Source: Symbiodinium natans
Lineage: Eukaryota > Sar > Dinophyceae > Suessiales > Symbiodiniaceae
Direction of reading: 5' to 3'
DNA length: 64,000 bases
Assembly: GCA_905221605.1 (NCBI GenBank)
Contig: CAJNDS010002546.1
Span: 758,684-822,683 of the forward strand
Shown: one piece after another, positions 1-8,723 of the stretch
Layout: every line of letters starts with the position of its first letter
How positions within the stretch are numbered: the first letter of the stretch is position 1
Notes under the pieces: generated by a model
What the model was told of the DNA's origin: nothing
Seen by the model: the letters and a program-made list of their open reading frames with translations, nothing else
Database searches by the model: none
Program-made: the position numbers and the translations under genes

Positions 1-1190
1 GAAGACGATCGAACTTTTGGAGTCCGACACGGAAGGCCACCCTGCAGGCAGCAACAACGAAGGCGAGCGGGCATCCGGCAGCACGGAAGGCCACGTGCGA
101 GAACCTGCCCCTCGACGACGAGTCAGCGCGAAGAGGAAGCCCCAGGCAAAGGTTTTGTGTGTGTGTGTGTGTGTGCGGCTTTAGGGTTTCGACTGTAGGC
201 TTCAGTGTAACATGGGGTTTCGGGCTTATGGTGCTTGGGCTTCAGGCTTTTTAGGGTTTAGGGTGGAGAGCCTATAAGGTTTGAGGTCGAGGCTTAGCGT
301 TTCGCCTTGAGGGTTTATGGTTTAATAGTGCCTATATTTAGGGTTTGAAGAGTTTAGGTTTGGGGTTTAGTCTGCTGGTTCTGGGGTTAGGGTTTATAGG
401 GTTTCGGGTTTAGGGTTGCAGGGTTCAGGGTTAATTTACGGTTTAGGCTGGAGAGTTCTGGGTTTCGGGTTTATAGTCTGGGTTTAGGTTACGTAGGGTT
501 TAGGGCCTGTCCCGTAGGACCTGCAGTCCAGCTCCGCACCTGTGCATCCCGATCCGGCAGCTGTGCCTGGGCAGGCAAAAACACTATGTGACTCTGCCTG
601 TGTGTGCAGCTTCTTTGCAAACTCTCATTATTACCATAGCTATCTCAGGAGCATGCGCACACGACGAAGCCGGAATTCGTAGAAGATCCTTACTTGCTAT
701 AGGTCAGGCATTTGCGTTTCTCGCCGAGACTGCACGTACATCATGAACATTCTAATTTGTAACCCTAATCCCTAATCCCTATAAGGACATGATTCTTCTT
801 TTCGAGGACAAACCTCCTCCTGTACTTCTGCCCTCCCGTCCCTGGGCATGCAGTCTGGGCTTGAGTCATGCATGAGCTCTTCCTATATGCGTTGTCTCTG
901 TGCTGAAGACTGCTACAGGCCAACGTCTGCTGCAGAGGGACACGGCCGCGAAAGCGAAGGCGAAAGCGTCCGCTGCCAAGCTGTACTTCGTGAAGAGTGC
1001 CAAGCGGACGACCGGCGTCAAGTTCTGTTTGCACAAGAAGCTCGCTGACACGGGGAAGTTCAAGCAGTTGGGACAGCTTCCGGAGAGCGGCAAGGACTTG
1101 CTTGTGGAGCTGGCGCGCAAGCTCGAGGAGGGAACGATCTCTGACGAGGAGGCTGTTGAGAGTATCAAGAATGCCAAGGATGCGGCCTAG
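1..1190 (+). CDS. 3' end of a lysine-rich protein gene, two exons
   Basis: Two coding islands join in phase. Exon A runs from the window edge to 151 (frame 2) and ends at a clean GT donor (152-153). Exon B starts at 936 after a CAG acceptor and ends with TAG at 1188-1190. Both junctions are phase 0. The product is hydrophilic: a Ser/Glu/Arg-rich part in exon A, then an Ala/Lys run and a helical C-terminus ending in DEEAVESIKNAKDAA. I do not recognise a family. The intron of about 784 bp is filled with a GT run and degenerate TTTAGGG repeats. The 5' part of the gene lies outside the window. Seen: open frames, donor and acceptor, stop. Inferred: that the two exons belong together. Confidence 0.55.
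155..520 (+). repeat. GT run and degenerate TTTAGGG telomere-like repeats inside an intron
   Basis: A GT run (155-174) is followed by about 340 bp of imperfect TTTAGGG units such as TTTAGGGTTT, GGTTTCGGG and AGGGTTTATAGGG. TTTAGGG is the plant-type telomere unit also reported for dinoflagellates. Here it lies between two exon-like segments, so it is interstitial and not a chromosome end. Confidence 0.85.
521..935 (+). other. Rest of intron, no other feature seen
   Basis: Non-repetitive sequence between the telomere-like block and the acceptor CAG at 933-935. Open frames here are short and overlap the following exon in other frames. Confidence 0.4.
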
Positions 1191-1518
1191 ACGCCATGCA
1201 GCCGTGCAATCTTACCGTGCGGGATGTTGAGGCTTGCCTCGCCCGTGCGAACTGAACACGCCGGCTTCCCTCAGGAGTCAAACGTGATCCGTGCGTGTGT
1301 CAGCGTGCCGCCACCATGCATGCATGCATGCAATCTTAAGTCGTACGGCTGAGTTGCTTCCTGTGTACTCAAGGCAATCGTGGAACTGGTGCTTTACCAC
1401 TTTCTTTTGCAGAAGTCGGGAGTCCGTCTCTGCGAGGCTTGGTACGTTGCTTTCGTTGCACGTGTGCACGCGGCTCTGTGTTGCAACAAGTTTTGCCACC
1501 AATCCCTTTCTTGCCAGG
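1191..1518. other. Spacer or intron between the first gene and the methyltransferase-like exon
   Basis: Contains a short GCAT run near 1315-1332 and acceptor-like CAG sites near 1411 and 1517. An upstream exon of the next gene may lie here, but I cannot define it. Confidence 0.35.
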
Positions 1519-2691
1519 ACGTTGCTGGGGATATCCACTGCTTGGAATTCTTCTGTGGTGTGGCCTCTATTGCCAGCGCGTGGCGTGCTCTGGGCTACAA
1601 CGCCAGAGGATTCGACATCTTGCGAGGTGGCAAACTGCACGACCTAACCCTTCCTCTTGGGGTCATGGTGTCCGTCGCTGCTGTCATGCACATGTCCACA
1701 GGGGGGTGGGGACACTTGGCTGTTTGTTGCAGCAGCTTCTGCTGGATGAACAGTGGAACTCACAGGAGAAGCTTGTTCATGCCAGAAGGCCGTGAGGAGC
1801 ACGACTATGTGAGGATGGGCAATGTCCTGGCTGGCACCTCGTCTGCTCTTGCTCTACTACTCTGGTCCCGAGGCCATGTTTGGAGTATAGAGAACCCCGC
1901 CAATTCTCAGTTGCAACATGCGACCCCTTTGCAGTTCCTGATTCGCTGGTTTCTGGATAGGAAGGCTGCCGGCTTCGAAGCTGCTCCCATCCAACAGTTC
2001 CGAATCAGCCTGGGAGATTGGGGAGCCCCCACGCTGAAACCAGTCTGGTTTTACAGTTCGGAGGATCTCACGGACCCACTTACGGCAACTACAACCTATG
2101 CAACCAGGAAGGCTTCTACGTCGCACACACAGGCAGAGGACCGACCTGCAGTGACCATATCGCCACTGCTTTGCACTATTCACTATTCCCCCCGGGCCTG
2201 CACCCACCCCCTGCAAAGCATACGTGCATGCATGCAAAGAGTGCATGGGTGCACGTGGGTTTTGCGAGGGGGGTCGAGGCTTTGGAGTTTAGGGCTCAGG
2301 GTTTCGGGTTTAGGGTTCTGGGAAAAAACTTTAGGGTTTAGGGTTAGGGTTTCGGGTTCAGGGTTTATAGGGTTTAGGGTTGAGGGCTTAAGGTTTAGGG
2401 TTTAGGGTTGAACGTTTAGGTTTAAGGGTTAAGGGTTATAAGGGTTTAGGGTTCAGGGGTTCGGATTTAAGTTTGGGGCTCGAGGTTTCGTGTTTTGGGT
2501 TTAGGACTTAGGGTTTAGGGGTTAGGGCTCACGGTTTTGGACTTAGGAGTTGGGGCTTATAGGGTTGAGGGTTTCGTTTCTTTGACTGTATAAGGTATGT
2601 CGATGCAGATGGCCAGCTGCGTTGCTGCGGCGGCCCTGGCTTGAAGTCCACGCAAGAGTACCCGGCCGAGTGGGACACTAAGTCTTCTTAA
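1519..2691 (+). CDS. C5-cytosine-methyltransferase-like protein, dinoflagellate-expanded family, at least two exons
   Basis: After an acceptor near 1517, frame 3 gives LEFFCGVASIASAW (like MTase motif I), then GYNARGFDI, AVCCSSFCWMNSGT (position of motif IV, Cys kept but the PC pair replaced by CC), HVWSIENPANS (like the ENV motif VI) and LGDWGAPTLKPVWFYS. This motif order is typical of a large dinoflagellate family with a Rossmann SAM-binding fold; its true reaction is not established. The frame then runs into telomere-like repeat. A final exon at 2595-2691 follows an AG acceptor at 2593-2594 and reads YVDADGQLRCCGGPG then LKSTQEYP, ending in TAA, which fits the usual C-terminus of the family. 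The first long exon probably ends near 2100-2150; its donor is unclear. The start codon was not identified. Confidence 0.6.
2270..2580 (+). repeat. Degenerate TTTAGGG repeats in the last intron of the methyltransferase-like gene
   Basis: About 310 bp of units such as TTTAGGGTTT, GGTTTCGGG and TTTAGGGTTGAGGG, on the same strand as the block at 155-520. It lies between two coding segments of the methyltransferase-like gene. Confidence 0.85.
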
Positions 2692-3474
2692 GGCAAGCTT
2701 GAGGCCCATATCCCTAAAACACTGAATTTCAACTGGCCAGGCTGGGAAGTTCTATGGCTTCTTGGTGGCGTGACAACAAAGCAATGCTTCGCACAAAAGG
2801 GTCTCTCGCTGGCACATCCTGTTCTTATATGGATGGTCAATCCCTCAACGGATCCGGGAAAGCCGAGGCTGCAGAGGCGTGCTATCGCATTGAGATCGTC
2901 TGCTGACATGACAGTCCAAGAGATGCAGGCCAGAGAACGCACGTGCGTCCTGGCATCTGTTCGTGCATGCACGCCTACCATGCCCACCTGCCCAGGACGC
3001 TTTCTTGAAATCAGCTTCAGTTGCGGCGGATGATGTCTTCCACCTGGAACCCACTCTGGAATGGTGCCACTCCGTGATCTTCAAGGGTGCCTTGGCACAT
3101 TGATTCTTTCTGAATACACATGGGCTCGGAAACACGACGTCCGGAGAGAAAAAAAAACACCCGTGACCAACCGTGACCTGAAGAAACGACGGAATGCAAA
3201 TCACCACTTAGCACCCGTGACCAACCGTGACCAACCGTGACCAACCGTGACCTGCTACATGCCTAGCTGCCCGAGGCTCCTCAACGTGACCTGGCCCACT
3301 TCCCGACCGCGACCGCATGTGATAATGCTGGATAGAAAAACCTGCTTTCGCAGTGCTCTCCTGTGCTTCTTGCTCGCGCGTGCGCCTCTCTGCTGCATCC
3401 TTCCTGCACCTCTCCGCAGATTTTCTGTCCCAGCTGCGGTCTTCCTAAAACCTGCAGCAGTGTCGTCTGTATCC
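2692..3474. other. Spacer with a GTGACCAACC short tandem repeat
   Basis: Non-coding as far as can be judged. A 10-bp unit GTGACCAACC recurs at about 3163-3182 and three to four times at 3211-3252. The small + frame at 2770-3033 has no recognisable domain. Confidence 0.5.
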
Positions 3475-4260
3475 ATGGACGACCGGCAGAAACTTCTCCA
3501 AGTGAAGCTAGAAACCATGGACAGCCAGGACCCCTCGCAGGTTGGCAAACTTCTGGCTGCGGGAGTTGGTGCCGCAGACATGGCTTCGCCGGACGAGGCC
3601 ACGCAGCCCGCCACCCAACTCATGGAGACTCAGGACACCGCAGCCACTTGCGGCAGCCAGGCACCTTGCCCTATGGCTGTCGCTGAATGCCGGTCAATTT
3701 TTTTTTGTTTTGCCCATGTCTGCTTTGCAGGCATCACACGTCCCAGATGAGCTGGAACGGGACTTGGAGGAACTGATGGACAAGGACTCCTGGGAGGCAG
3801 ATTCTTTTTGCTTCTCTTCTTGTCCTGTGTGCCAGGAAGCCCTTAAGCAACAAAGAATCGACACGGACGGAGAAGTGCTACGGCTCCAGGCTGAGATAGC
3901 TGCGCAGGCGAAGAAGAATGCAGAGGACGAGGCCCGTCGACTCCTGGAGAAGAAGCAGAAGGAAGATGAGAATGCCCATGTGCTAGCTCAGGCCAAGCGC
4001 TTGGTGGAGGAGAGACGGCTTTTGGCTGAAAAGCAAGAGATGGAAGCTCGTGCCTTGGAAGAGGCCAAACGATTGGAGGAGGAGAAGAAGAAAGAAGAGA
4101 TGGAAGCTCGTGCCTTGGAAGAGGCCAAACGATTGGAGGAGGAGAAGAAGAAAGAAGAGATGGAAGCTCGTGCCTTGGCAGAGGCCAAACGACTGGAGGA
4201 GGAGAAGAAGAAGGAAGAACTGGAAGCTCGTGCCTTGGCAGAGGCCAAACGACTGGAGGA
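3475..4260 (+). CDS. Lys/Glu/Ala-rich coiled-coil protein with 20-residue repeats, truncated by assembly gap
   Basis: A methionine at 3475 opens MDDRQKLLQVKLETMDSQD and continues in frame to about 3690. After the acceptor CAG ending at 3730, exon 2 starts in phase 0 with ASHVPDELERDLEEL, a CPVC pair, and then a long heptad-rich helix. From about 4033 to 4260 a 60-bp unit is repeated almost exactly, coding for ME-ARALEEAKRLEEE-KKKEE per 20 residues. The frame runs into 100 N, so the C-terminus is unknown. The intron would be only about 40 bp with a non-standard donor (near GCCGGTCAA), which is possible in dinoflagellates but uncertain. The sequence supports a coiled-coil structural role, with no family assignment. 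Confidence 0.55.
4033..4260 (+). repeat. 60-bp coding tandem repeat
   Basis: Three full units and a partial one, each exactly 60 bp with few differences, running directly into the N gap. The true copy number is therefore unknown. Confidence 0.9.
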
Positions 4261-4360
4261 NNNNNNNNNNNNNNNNNNNNNNNNNNNNNNNNNNNNNNNN
4301 NNNNNNNNNNNNNNNNNNNNNNNNNNNNNNNNNNNNNNNNNNNNNNNNNNNNNNNNNNNN
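4261..4360. other. Assembly gap of 100 N
   Basis: Exactly 100 unknown bases, a common placeholder for a gap of unknown size. It separates the coiled-coil repeat from LINE sequence, so adjacency of the two is not proven. Confidence 0.98.
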
Positions 4361-4362
4361 GG

Positions 4363-6297
4363 GCGCAAAAGGCGGCGGGGAAAGTGTCTGAGGTGTCCGG
4401 GGCTTGGCTCCGAGGGCGCACAAAACATTACGCCCGCACTGACATCAGCGTGTCTACGCGCATCAAAGTACTGAAGGCCATCATAAAGGGTACCCTCATG
4501 AGCTTTGCGCGCACGCGCGCGTGGCAGACCAACCAGATCAAGCGCATGCAAGGGGTCATACACATAGCCATCCGGAGGTGTTTAGGCTATCGCCTTCGGG
4601 ATCTGCGAAAAGCAGGTATCACTAATGAAGTGTTGCGAAACCTGGCGCAGTGGGAAAAATTTGATACGGCAGTCCGGAGGGCCAGCCTCCTGTGGCTCGG
4701 ACACGTGGCGCGTATGCCGGTTGAGGCTCCACAAAAACAGGTCCTGTTCGGCTGGATAGATGGGCATGGCGCGAAGATGAGGTGCCCTTTTAAGCAGGCG
4801 CAGTGGCTTAACTCATGTTTGAGACACGCAGGGATCCCGGAAATGGACTGGTTCCGCAAAGCTCAAAATCGCAGTAAGTGGCGGGAGGAGGTGTGTAGAG
4901 CTTTTCCGGTGGAGGTAGTGTTGCAGGGGCGGGAAAGGGAATTGGACAAGTGGCGTTTGGGGAGGCCGGTGCCTGAGTGGGCAACGGTGCAGGGCGAACC
5001 AGAACCAGAACGGGAGCATGAGTGTAGTGAAGATGAGTTGGGGATCAGACTTAAGGGTCATGCGCCGGGACACGAGACGCAGATGTACAAGAGTCAAAAA
5101 CGCCGGAGGCGACTGCGGACGGACCGCCGAGCTGGTCGGGGTCAGGGCAAGCCTACATGTCCTGTGTGTCAAAAGCAGTTTGGAAAATTCAACCAACTGT
5201 CCTTTCACTACGAAGCCGAGCATGCCATATGTGATCCGACGCACACCACTGTGCAAAGCTTCACGTGCCAAACCTGCCAAGAAACGTTTCGGCGGGCAGG
5301 GCAGTTGAAGGGTCACGTCTGTCCAGCTGTGGGAGTTCTAGAGCGCATGCGGACCGTGGATACGGTGGAAGATTTTTTGGGGTGGGAGGACGCGGTCGCG
5401 CAGCCTCCATTGCCGCAGGCGTTGCATGTGTACACTGATGGGTCCGGGGGGTCAGAGGGAGGGACGTCGGCGGGATGGGGGGTAGCAGTGTTCGGAAGCC
5501 AACAGGGACAGGTGCAAACGGATATGTGGAGGGAAGCTGACCCGTGGTTGGCAGCCCTGTACGGTCCGGTGCTGACGCAAGTGTATGATAAGTTGTGGCT
5601 GGGAGCAACCGAGCACACGAACAATACAGGTGAGCTATCTGCCATTGGTGAAGCGTGCAGATACCTGATGGACCTCCATGAGCGGATGCCCCCAGAGTGG
5701 TCCAGAACTGTGTACTTGTACTATGATTCGGAGTACGCGTATGGGGTGGCGACCAGACTCACGCGGGCTCAGGCCAATCAGGTCCTCGCAGAGACAGTGG
5801 CAGGATTGGTAAGTGCGGTGCGACGCCTCTTTGTGCTGCATTTTAAACATGTAAAAGGGCACAGTGCCAATCGGGGGAACGAGATAGCGGATGCACTGGC
5901 GCAGGGGGTGCCACAGCCTCCGGTAAAGCCAGCCCGACCAAAACGCACGCCTAGCGCAAAGCCAAAGGGGGGGGCAAAGCGGGCGTGGACAGGACACGAG
6001 GTTGGCACATGTAGGTCATGCTCGCGCGAGTTCTGTCTCGGGGATTTAGCGCAGCACGAGCCCGTCTGCAGAGGGGGGGGAGACGCCAACCTTCGATGCC
6101 GGTACTGCCCAAGTCTGTTCGGGAGCATAGGAGCTAGAAAAAACCATGAACGGTACTCGCACGCAAACGAGGCACTGCGGGATGGGGTTATCGGGAAATT
6201 GTCAAAGCGCCGCACCGGCATCTCGGGTGGGGGTGGGGAGGGTTCCGGGCAGGGAGGGAACAGTCCGGGGGAGGGAGGGACTATGGGCTGCGGATGA
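4363..6297 (+). CDS. LINE polyprotein C-terminal part: RT tail, C2H2 fingers, RNase H, C2H2 fingers
   Basis: The frame is open from the gap; numbering below starts at the Met at 4384. Residues 1-110 resemble the LINE RT thumb, with RTRAWQTNQIKRMQ and a WLGHVARMP motif. C2H2 fingers follow at about 259-280 (CPVC...HYEAEH) and 295-313 (CQTC...). RNase H type I is complete in its key residues: D352 (YTDGSGG), E417 (NTGELSA), D448 (YYDSEYAYG), H493 (VKGHSANRGNE) and D503 (IADALA). Two more fingers lie at 543-562 (CRSC...) and 571-592 (CRYC...). The ORF ends with a Gly-rich stretch and TGA at 6295-6297. It should reverse-transcribe the element's RNA and degrade the RNA strand; the fingers probably bind nucleic acid. 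No internal stop is seen, so this part could be functional. Confidence 0.88.
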   Translation, partial: AQKAAGKVSEVSGAWLRGRTKHYARTDISVSTRIKVLKAIIKGTLMSFARTRAWQTNQIKRMQGVIHIAIRRCLGYRLRDLRKAGITNEVLRNLAQWEKFDTAVRRASLLWLGHVARMPVEAPQKQVLFGWIDGHGAKMRCPFKQAQWLNSCLRHAGIPEMDWFRKAQNRSKWREEVCRAFPVEVVLQGRERELDKWRLGRPVPEWATVQGEPEPEREHECSEDELGIRLKGHAPGHETQMYKSQKRRRRLRTDRRAGRGQGKPTCPVCQKQFGKFNQLSFHYEAEHAICDPTHTTVQSFTCQTCQETFRRAGQLKGHVCPAVGVLERMRTVDTVEDFLGWEDAVAQPPLPQALHVYTDGSGGSEGGTSAGWGVAVFGSQQGQVQTDMWREADPWLAALYGPVLTQVYDKLWLGATEHTNNTGELSAIGEACRYLMDLHERMPPEWSRTVYLYYDSEYAYGVATRLTRAQANQVLAETVAGLVSAVRRLFVLHFKHVKGHSANRGNEIADALAQGVPQPPVKPARPKRTPSAKPKGGAKRAWTGHEVGTCRSCSREFCLGDLAQHEPVCRGGGDANLRCRYCPSLFGSIGARKNHERYSHANEALRDGVIGKLSKRRTGISGGGGEGSGQGGNSPGEGGTMGCG

Positions 6298-6355
6298 TGT
6301 GTTTCTGCGCGGCAGCTTTTGGTGGTTCAAACAGCAGTGCCTCCTGACCTTGGCA

Positions 6356-7024
6356 ATGGCCCCGCGCGATGGGGACCGGAAACGCAAGCTGGAAGACCTA
6401 CAAGACCGAGTGGGCGAGCTCGCAGCAAGGCAGGAGGAGCACGGGCAGAGGCTGGACAGGCTGGACCTGGCGCTGGAACGGGAGGTGGCGTACCGCCATC
6501 TACGGGTGGAAGGGTCAAAAGGGCTGGAGGCCCTGTTCAAGCAGGTGGAGGATGGGGGCATGGACCGAGGGCAAATCCGGGCCAGGGCGGCGAGAGTTCT
6601 TGTGGAGGAGGTCCGAGAAGCGGTCGAAAGTCCGGCAGATGAGGCCCACCTTCAGGAGACCGCACAAAGCCTTTCCAACCGCAAGAGAGCATGCCCGACG
6701 CTGCAGGCCCGGATGGCGGCGTCGAAAGCCAGGGCTTGGTGGAATGGGTACAACCAGGAAACAGGGGCAGTTTTTCGGTGTGGCTGGCGGCGGGAGAGCC
6801 GTCCAGGGTGGCTTTCGAGGGGGTGCGTAAAGAGCTTAACTGGGTCCTCTTCGTGCTGGCACGGGCAAAAGTTGGGCCGGGGACGCAAATATACCCCGAC
6901 AGGGGCCCGGCAACGGCGCATGGAAAGGGGTCGGGGCAAAGGCCATGGCAGAGGCAAGGGGGCAGGCGGGTCGGAGGGGCAACGCGGCGGGGGCAAAGGC
7001 GGGGCCAGAGGTGGTCGAGAGACT
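6356..7024 (+). CDS. Coiled-coil and Gly/Arg-rich ORF downstream of the LINE polyprotein
   Basis: A Met at 6356 starts a charged coiled coil (LEDLQDRVGELAARQEEH, then RLDRLDLALEREVAYRHL) and helical sequence to about residue 100. From about 6700 to 6900 the +1 frame looks more protein-like (VAFEGVRKELNWVLFVLARA), while the original frame again looks real in a GRGKGHGRGKG-rich basic tail after about 6920. Two compensating frameshifts, or a read error, may therefore be present. In layout it recalls ORF1-type RNA-binding proteins (coiled coil plus basic tail), but it lies 3' of the RNase H ORF instead of 5'. It could also be the start of another copy or an unrelated gene. Confidence 0.5.
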
Positions 7025-7026
7025 GA

Positions 7027-8190
7027 GGCAGGGCCGGGGGGGGGGACGCTTTGCTTTGTAGGTTTTTGTTTCGCGGCGCGGATTTGGGAGTTATTTAGGG
7101 CCTCCCGGGGGAGATGGGATCCAGGGCTGGGTGGAGGAGGGGGGGGGTGGGTCTTGGAGGGTTCCTTCTTTCTTTCCTTTTGGGTTCTCGCTCTTTGGGG
7201 GAAGGCCATGAGCCGACCCCCGCAGTTGGGGCATTCCTATCGGGAAGCCCCGGATGTCTGGGCGTCACCTACGTGGTGGCGCCCGTATGTTGAGCGAGCT
7301 TTACTTCCTTTTTGTTTTTCTTTTCTTGGATGGAGAGCCCTGATTTCGCCTTCTTACCTGCCTCTTAGCCCTCCGGGGACCCCCGCGCAGTCCTATATGG
7401 AGGGCTCCTTTAATTTGCAACGCCTGGAGGCCGCCGCGCCCAACGCGGAGTTTACGCAACTTGGTCGGCTCGGGGGAGTAGGGGCTACCTTCGGCGCACT
7501 CTTCTTCTTCTTCTTCCCATACAAACACATGCAAGTGGTTGCAACGACTTGCAGGCATGCTTACAACCACTTACATCCACTTACAACCACCTGCATGTGC
7601 TTGCGACACTGTACACCCAGTTACAACCACATGCAAAAAGATATAGCCGTATCTCTGAAAGCACGTGATGCAACGAGTTATATAAGTTGGCATCTCGATG
7701 CCTCGATTTTATCGGACGCTATCATCTTAATGGAAGATAGGATCATGATATCAAATGATAGCTTAAGTAGTTACAAGTAGATAGGAAAAGGACAGGAAAA
7801 AGATATAACAGGCTAGAAAAAGATACAGAAGATGCGAAAAAGATACGAAAAGATACGAAAAGATAGGAAAAGATACGAAAGGCGTTAATTCCGCCAAAAA
7901 AATGCGTGAGCAAGACCACTTGTTTCCTGCTGAATTGGGCATCAGAAATGTAGTTTGTGACCACATTATTCCTTATTTTGCATGTTTGCCACCTCTTTTC
8001 TTGGCGCCAGACAAGGGAGAGGGCGGGGGTTTGGGGCAGGCCCCCCTGCCCCAAGATCGTTACGCGCAGAATGTTTTTTTGAATAAAAGCACCCTTGCGC
8101 GGCCACGCGCATCCCTGAAAAACGGCCCGGTCGTCAGAACGTCCACTCGAAATCTCGCGCTCCACCAGGCCGGAGCGCCATCATAAGTGC
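7027..8190. other. LINE 3' untranslated region and low-complexity spacer
   Basis: Contains G-rich sequence (7030-7150), the TTACAACCAC repeat tail (7515-7635) and an AAAAGATACG-type repeat (7785-7880). No credible gene: the open frames are short and show no domain. Confidence 0.5.
7785..7880 (+). repeat. AAAAGATACG short tandem repeat
   Basis: A 10-bp unit with variants GATAGGAAAA, GATACAGAAG and GATACGAAAA. The same family occurs at 20515-20615, on the other side of the Copia element. Confidence 0.8.
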
Positions 8191-8315
8191 TTCTAAGCTT
8201 CACCCTAAACCCGAAACTCTAACGCGTAAGCCCCCTCAAGGCCCCAGAAGCTCCCTTAAGCCCATTAGCAGCACCCTTAAACCCCCTTGGCCGCCTGAGC
8301 ACCCTTAAGCCCCCC
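8191..8315. repeat. CCCTTAAG/CCCTAAAC-type repeat, left flank of Copia insertion
   Basis: Short imperfect units (CACCCTTAAGCCCCC, AAGCCCCCTC). Similar Pro/Leu-rich low-complexity sequence continues right of the element from 19172, consistent with one repeat field split by the insertion. Confidence 0.7.
8311..8315. repeat. Target-site duplication, left copy (CCCCC)
   Basis: Five C directly before the TG of the LTR, matching five C after the other LTR. Both flanks are C-rich, so exact length is slightly ambiguous. Confidence 0.75.
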
Positions 8316-8679
8316 TGTAGAAATTAGGCGGGTTGAGGTAGTCGAAGAAGCCAATCACCCAGAGTAAAGAACCCGTGGCCTGCCTCCAAAGTGTTCACCT
8401 CCTTGTGCACGAAGTCCCAACCAGACTCTGCCAACCAAGGGGGTCCATCAACCAGGAGCGCTCTCCCACTTTTTTCACTCTTCGGGCGAAAGCAAAACGT
8501 GTAAAGGCAAGGTTTGTTATGCCTAGCTTAAACACATGCTTCAGCATGCCAAGAGATCATGACTTAACATGATGCGGAGAAATGACCCTTAGTGGACATG
8601 TCGTTGCCACTGCTGAGCCGACACATCCTCGAGGTCGGAAGTCGTTGACCTGCCAGAAATGGGGTGGGGACTTTCAACA
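8316..8679 (-). repeat. 3' LTR of the Copia element (364 bp)
   Basis: Reads TG...CA on either strand. Compared with the 5' LTR it carries 30 extra bases after GGGGGTCCA (about 8451-8480), bounded by CA on both sides, which suggests a deletion by microhomology in the other copy or a duplication-type gain here. No substitution was seen elsewhere. It contains two adjacent hairpins, CATGC-TTCA-GCATG (8535-8548) and ATCATG-ACTTAA-CATGAT (8556-8573). Confidence 0.95.
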
Positions 8680-8688
8680 CTCCTCCTT
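8680..8688 (-). promoter_or_regulatory. Polypurine tract
   Basis: On the minus strand AAGGAGGAG lies immediately upstream of the TG of the 3' LTR, the place where plus-strand synthesis is primed in LTR elements. Confidence 0.75.
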
Positions 8689-8723
8689 GGGAGAGTCGTC
8701 AGGCGAGTCCCACCAAACAGGTC

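Larger units (their letters stand above)
4361..7640 (+). mobile_element. LINE (non-LTR retrotransposon), 5' part hidden by the gap
   Basis: This spans the 3' portion of the RT/RNase H ORF, a second coiled-coil plus Gly/Arg-rich ORF, and a tail of degenerate TTACAACCAC units (about 7515-7635), which could be the simple-repeat tail of the element. Endonuclease and the RT catalytic motifs are not in the window. The 3' limit is uncertain, and no target-site duplication could be defined because the 5' end is missing. Confidence 0.75.

Noticed and set aside
4361-4474. Fusion of the coiled-coil gene with LINE sequence
   Set aside because: The join is across 100 N and the frame after the gap that matches the LINE is a different one from the coiled-coil frame.
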